Shown here: positions 42,788-44,535 of the stretch, one piece after another
How positions within the stretch are numbered: the first letter of the stretch is position 1
Layout of the letters: every line of letters starts with the position of its first letter
Assembly: GCA_030065935.1 (NCBI GenBank)
Contig: JASJCP010000056.1
Coordinates: forward strand, 1-44,535
Length of the DNA stretch: 44,535 nt
Direction of reading: 5' to 3'
Source: Xenococcaceae cyanobacterium MO_167.B27
Lineage (GTDB): Bacteria; Cyanobacteriota; Cyanobacteriia; Cyanobacteriales; Xenococcaceae
Made by a program: the position numbers and the translations under genes
The notes under the pieces: generated by a model
The model's input: the letters and a program-made list of their open reading frames with translations, nothing else
Databases searched by the model: none
Told to the model about the DNA's origin: nothing

Positions 42788-43963
42788 TCACATTAAGCGA
42801 TCAATTTTTGCTACCGCATCCGAGATGATTTCTGCGGATTCTTCTATTTCTTTCTCATTAGTAAATTTTCCCAATCCTATTCTTAGCGAACCTTCGATTA
42901 ACTCCTCAGATAAATTCATCGCTCTTAAGACATGAGATGGTGCTGCAACTCCAGAAGAACAGGCTGAACCAGTAGAAATAGCCAAGCGCTCGCGGATTCT
43001 AGCAATAATGGCACTATTAGGAATTCCTGGAATAGAAATATGGAGGTTTCCAGCTAATCTTGAGTTTATATCGCCATTGACTACTAGAGTGGGTATTTTT
43101 TCTTGAAGCAGATTTTGTAATTTATTTCGTAGTATAGCGATCGCTGGTTCATCTTCTTCCATTTCCAACATTCTTAATCGACAAGCTTCACCTAAACCCA
43201 CAATCCCAGGAACATTTAACGTTCCTGATCGCATTCCTTTTTGATGACCGCCACCAAAAATAATTGGTTCTAATTGATGTTCTTTTCTGACAATTAATGC
43301 GCCTACTCCTTTGGGTGCATAGAATTTATGACCAGAGATTGCTAAATAAGTAATTCCCCATTGTTCAAAATCGATTGGTATCTTACCTACTGCTTGAGAA
43401 GCATCACAAAGAAAAGAGACATTGTATTTTTGAGCTATCTGACCAATTTCTCGAACTGGGTAAATATTGCCGATTTCGTTGTTGGCTGCCATTACACATA
43501 GCAGAGATAATCCTTGTTTACAGACTTGTTCGAGATGTTCTAGGTCTAATTTGCCTTTAGAATCCACTTGAAGAGTAATAAGTTTGGCTAATCCTTTTTT
43601 GGCGATTGCAAAACAAGTGTCTAATACTGCTTTGTGTTCGAGTGGGGATATAGCAATACGAGGTTTACTTTTGTTATCAAGGTGCTTGAATATACTTCCT
43701 TGGATAGCTAGGTTAATACTTTCTGTTGCTCCAGAAGTAAAAAACACTTCCTTTGATGATGCTCCGACTAATTCAGCAACTTGACGACGTGCCTCGGATA
43801 CGGCTTTTGCTGCTTCATCACCGTAAATATGATCTGTACTGCTAGCGTTCCCAAATGCAGTTGTCATGTAATATAGCATTCGGTCTGCTATTCTAGGGTC
43901 TACAGGAGTAGTATAGTGATAATCGAGATAGATTGGGGGATTATGGGAAACTGTGGAAGTCAT
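42788..43963 (-). CDS. Cysteine desulfurase (NifS/IscS/DndA family)
   Basis: A 391-residue PLP enzyme with the PLP lysine in ISGHKFYAPKGVG, the catalytic cysteine loop STGSACSSGVAAPSHVL and the opening IYLDYHYTTPVDPRIADRM. It removes sulfur from cysteine as a persulfide for Fe-S clusters, thio-nucleosides or DNA phosphorothioation. The FGNASSTDHIYGDEA segment differs from the usual IscS GNPxSxH and is compatible with DndA-like or other specialised members. No dndB-E gene is visible in the window, so the assignment to phosphorothioation is only a possibility. It lies inside the transposon as cargo, so a specialised or defence role is more likely than housekeeping. Confidence 0.88.
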   Translation of the reverse strand: MTSTVSHNPPIYLDYHYTTPVDPRIADRMLYYMTTAFGNASSTDHIYGDEAAKAVSEARRQVAELVGASSKEVFFTSGATESINLAIQGSIFKHLDNKSKPRIAISPLEHKAVLDTCFAIAKKGLAKLITLQVDSKGKLDLEHLEQVCKQGLSLLCVMAANNEIGNIYPVREIGQIAQKYNVSFLCDASQAVGKIPIDFEQWGITYLAISGHKFYAPKGVGALIVRKEHQLEPIIFGGGHQKGMRSGTLNVPGIVGLGEACRLRMLEMEEDEPAIAILRNKLQNLLQEKIPTLVVNGDINSRLAGNLHISIPGIPNSAIIARIRERLAISTGSACSSGVAAPSHVLRAMNLSEELIEGSLRIGLGKFTNEKEIEESAEIISDAVAKIDRLM

Positions 43964-43987
43964 GCTTGATTTTTTCTACCTTTCAAC

Positions 43988-44034
43988 AACGTGATTTCAC
44001 TTCCCGAGGTTTCCTCGGGAAGTGAAATCACGTT
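43988..44034. repeat. Perfect 22-bp hairpin
   Basis: Arms 43988-44009 and 44013-44034 are perfectly complementary around a TTT loop; the core is CACTTCCCGAGG. It lies in the 74-base gap between the cysteine desulfurase and the truncated upstream gene. Neither strand has a T-tract, so it is not a classical terminator; an attenuator or bidirectional structure is possible. Confidence 0.8.
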
Positions 44035-44037
44035 CAA

Positions 44038-44412
44038 TTAGCATCTCTCAGTTTTGATTCGATAGAAAACTTCTGAGTAATTGGGCACAGATAAAGCATA
44101 GCGATTGGGAAGAAAATGGAGTAGCCAGCGCATTAAAGTTTGCCAAGCTCTTTCTGCATCAAAATCAGGTAGATTGGCACAAGGAAACGATGCTAGTAAA
44201 TCCCTTACTGCACCAAATCTTTGTGTGGTTTTAACAAAGGTGTCAACTTTTTGAATAATTGGCTTTTGGAGTAAAACAGTTCCGATGTAAGCCTGAAATA
44301 CCTTTTGAGATAAGTTAGGGATAATAGTGAGCGATCGCAAGTCGGTTAAGGCTGCTATTTTAGACGCTGTAGATAATTTTTCTGTCAGTCCAGAATAAGC
44401 TAAATTTGACAT
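44038..44412 (-). pseudogene. Unidentified gene truncated at its 5' end by an IS200/IS605 element
   Basis: From the ATG at 44410-44412 about 124 residues follow (start SNLAYSGLTEKLSTAS, middle NLSQKVFQAYIGTVLLQ, end VFYRIKTERC). The in-frame extension upstream is encoded by the end of an IS200/IS605 element and is not native, and even this ATG lies in the element's terminal sequence. The VFQAYIGTVLL stretch faintly recalls RNase III-type folds, but no catalytic signature is present, so I assign no function. It reads toward the cysteine desulfurase gene and was probably part of the same cargo operon before the insertion. Confidence 0.5.
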
Positions 44413-44440
44413 CCTCCCTTCGCGCTCCGCGAGGGATTCC
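44403..44440 (-). mobile_element. IS200/IS605-type right end hairpin
   Basis: On the minus strand GGGAATCCCTCGCGG is followed by a compact GC hairpin (arms CCCTCGCG and CGCGAAGGG, one bulged base) and GGAGGATGTCAA. This form is typical of the tnpB-side end of cyanobacterial IS200/IS605 elements. It follows a tnpB C-terminal coding sequence, so the element's 3' end and the source of its guide RNA lie here. Confidence 0.72.
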
Positions 44441-44471
44441 CAATGCGTCCAACATTCTGGAGGTTCTTCAT

Positions 44472-44535
44472 TCAATCAGCGACCTTAGTTTCAAGATTTT
44501 CATCTATTAACCAGAGGATCATCTGTCCTGAAGCG
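44472..44535 (-). CDS. tnpB: TnpB (IS200/IS605 family), C-terminal end only
   Basis: The last 20 codons before a TGA at 44472-44474 read ASGQMILWLIDENLETKVAD, a familiar ending of cyanobacterial IS200/IS605 TnpB proteins. The rest is beyond the right window edge. It is followed after about 35 bases by the element's terminal hairpin, so the 3' half of a tnpB element is present. This TnpB is unrelated to the IS607-type copy at the left edge. Confidence 0.72.
   Translation of the reverse strand, partial: ASGQMILWLIDENLETKVAD

Larger units (their letters stand above)
38697..44535. mobile_element. Type V-K CRISPR-associated Tn7-like transposon (one end, array side)
   Basis: The proposed end is TGTACA at 38697-38702, 23 bases after tRNA-Phe, followed by repeated TnsB-type motifs, a guide matching the tRNA, a CRISPR repeat, a tracrRNA region, cas12k, a divergent RHH-HTH regulator and cargo. 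TGTACA plus repeats ending in (A/T)TGTCA resemble the ends of the Scytonema CAST element. tnsB, tnsC, tniQ and the opposite end are not found up to 44535, so they lie further right or are lost. The flanking TTTCT (38692-38696) would be the 5-bp target duplication to look for at the far end. Confidence 0.88.

Noticed and set aside
43980-43987. CTTTCAAC (GTTGAAAG on the minus strand), like the end of a V-K repeat, beside a hairpin
   Set aside because: Only the last eight bases match; the neighbouring hairpin is unrelated to the canonical repeat and no guide match was found.

Overview
The window comes from a cyanobacterium. The evidence is frequent GCGATCGC (HIP1) palindromes, weak or absent Shine-Dalgarno sites, heptameric short tandem repeats, a bilin-type GAF chemoreceptor and a type V-K CRISPR-associated transposon, all typical of that phylum. 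I cannot fix the genus.

Layout. (1) 1-2.07 kb: an IS607-type element (serine recombinase plus TnpB-like protein, cut by the window edge) that has truncated a secreted DUF1400-type hydrolase gene. (2) 2.9-3.95 kb: ndk, then a decayed GGDEF-EAL remnant. (3) 4-29.3 kb: fifteen genes, all on the minus strand, forming a biosynthetic cluster. In transcription order they are fatty acyl-AMP ligase, ACP, two CylC-type dimetal halogenases, a non-reducing type I PKS (KS-AT-ACP-TE), a type III PKS, an isoprenylcysteine-methyltransferase-like enzyme, a flavin-containing monooxygenase, a TauE/SafE transporter, a sulfotransferase, an aromatic FAD hydroxylase, a second sulfotransferase, a CylK-type seven-bladed propeller enzyme, an MFS transporter, and a giant CylK-type protein with two complete modules in tandem. 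(4) 29.3-32.4 kb: noncoding DNA with a MITE, and two TPR proteins. (5) 32.5-38.5 kb: a chemoreceptor with three DXCF-type GAF domains and a CheA/response-regulator hybrid, i.e. a PixJ/PixL-like phototaxis pair. (6) 38.6 kb to the end: tRNA-Phe, then one end of a type V-K CRISPR-associated transposon carrying a tRNA-matching homing guide, a CRISPR repeat, a tracrRNA region, cas12k, a small unknown gene, a divergent RHH-HTH regulator and cargo (a cysteine desulfurase and a gene broken by an IS200/IS605 element). tnsB, tnsC, tniQ and the other transposon end are not in the window.

How the cluster may work (inference from families). The ligase loads a fatty acid on the ACP, CylC-type enzymes chlorinate the chain, the type I PKS adds one unreduced malonate unit, and the type III PKS closes a resorcinol or pyrone. 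The methyltransferase and FAD hydroxylase match the tailoring pair of the Streptomyces srsABC phenolic-lipid operon. The sulfotransferases could sulfate the product. The CylK-type enzymes would use the alkyl chloride as a leaving group to form C-C or C-O bonds, as in cylindrocyclophane and bartoloside formation. I know of no described cluster that combines two CylC proteins, three CylK modules (two fused) and two sulfotransferases; this is the main candidate for a new system.

The second notable item is the transposon. Its 18-nt guide matches the neighbouring tRNA-Phe exactly and sits directly beside a GTA PAM, so the window records both the guide and the target it apparently used.
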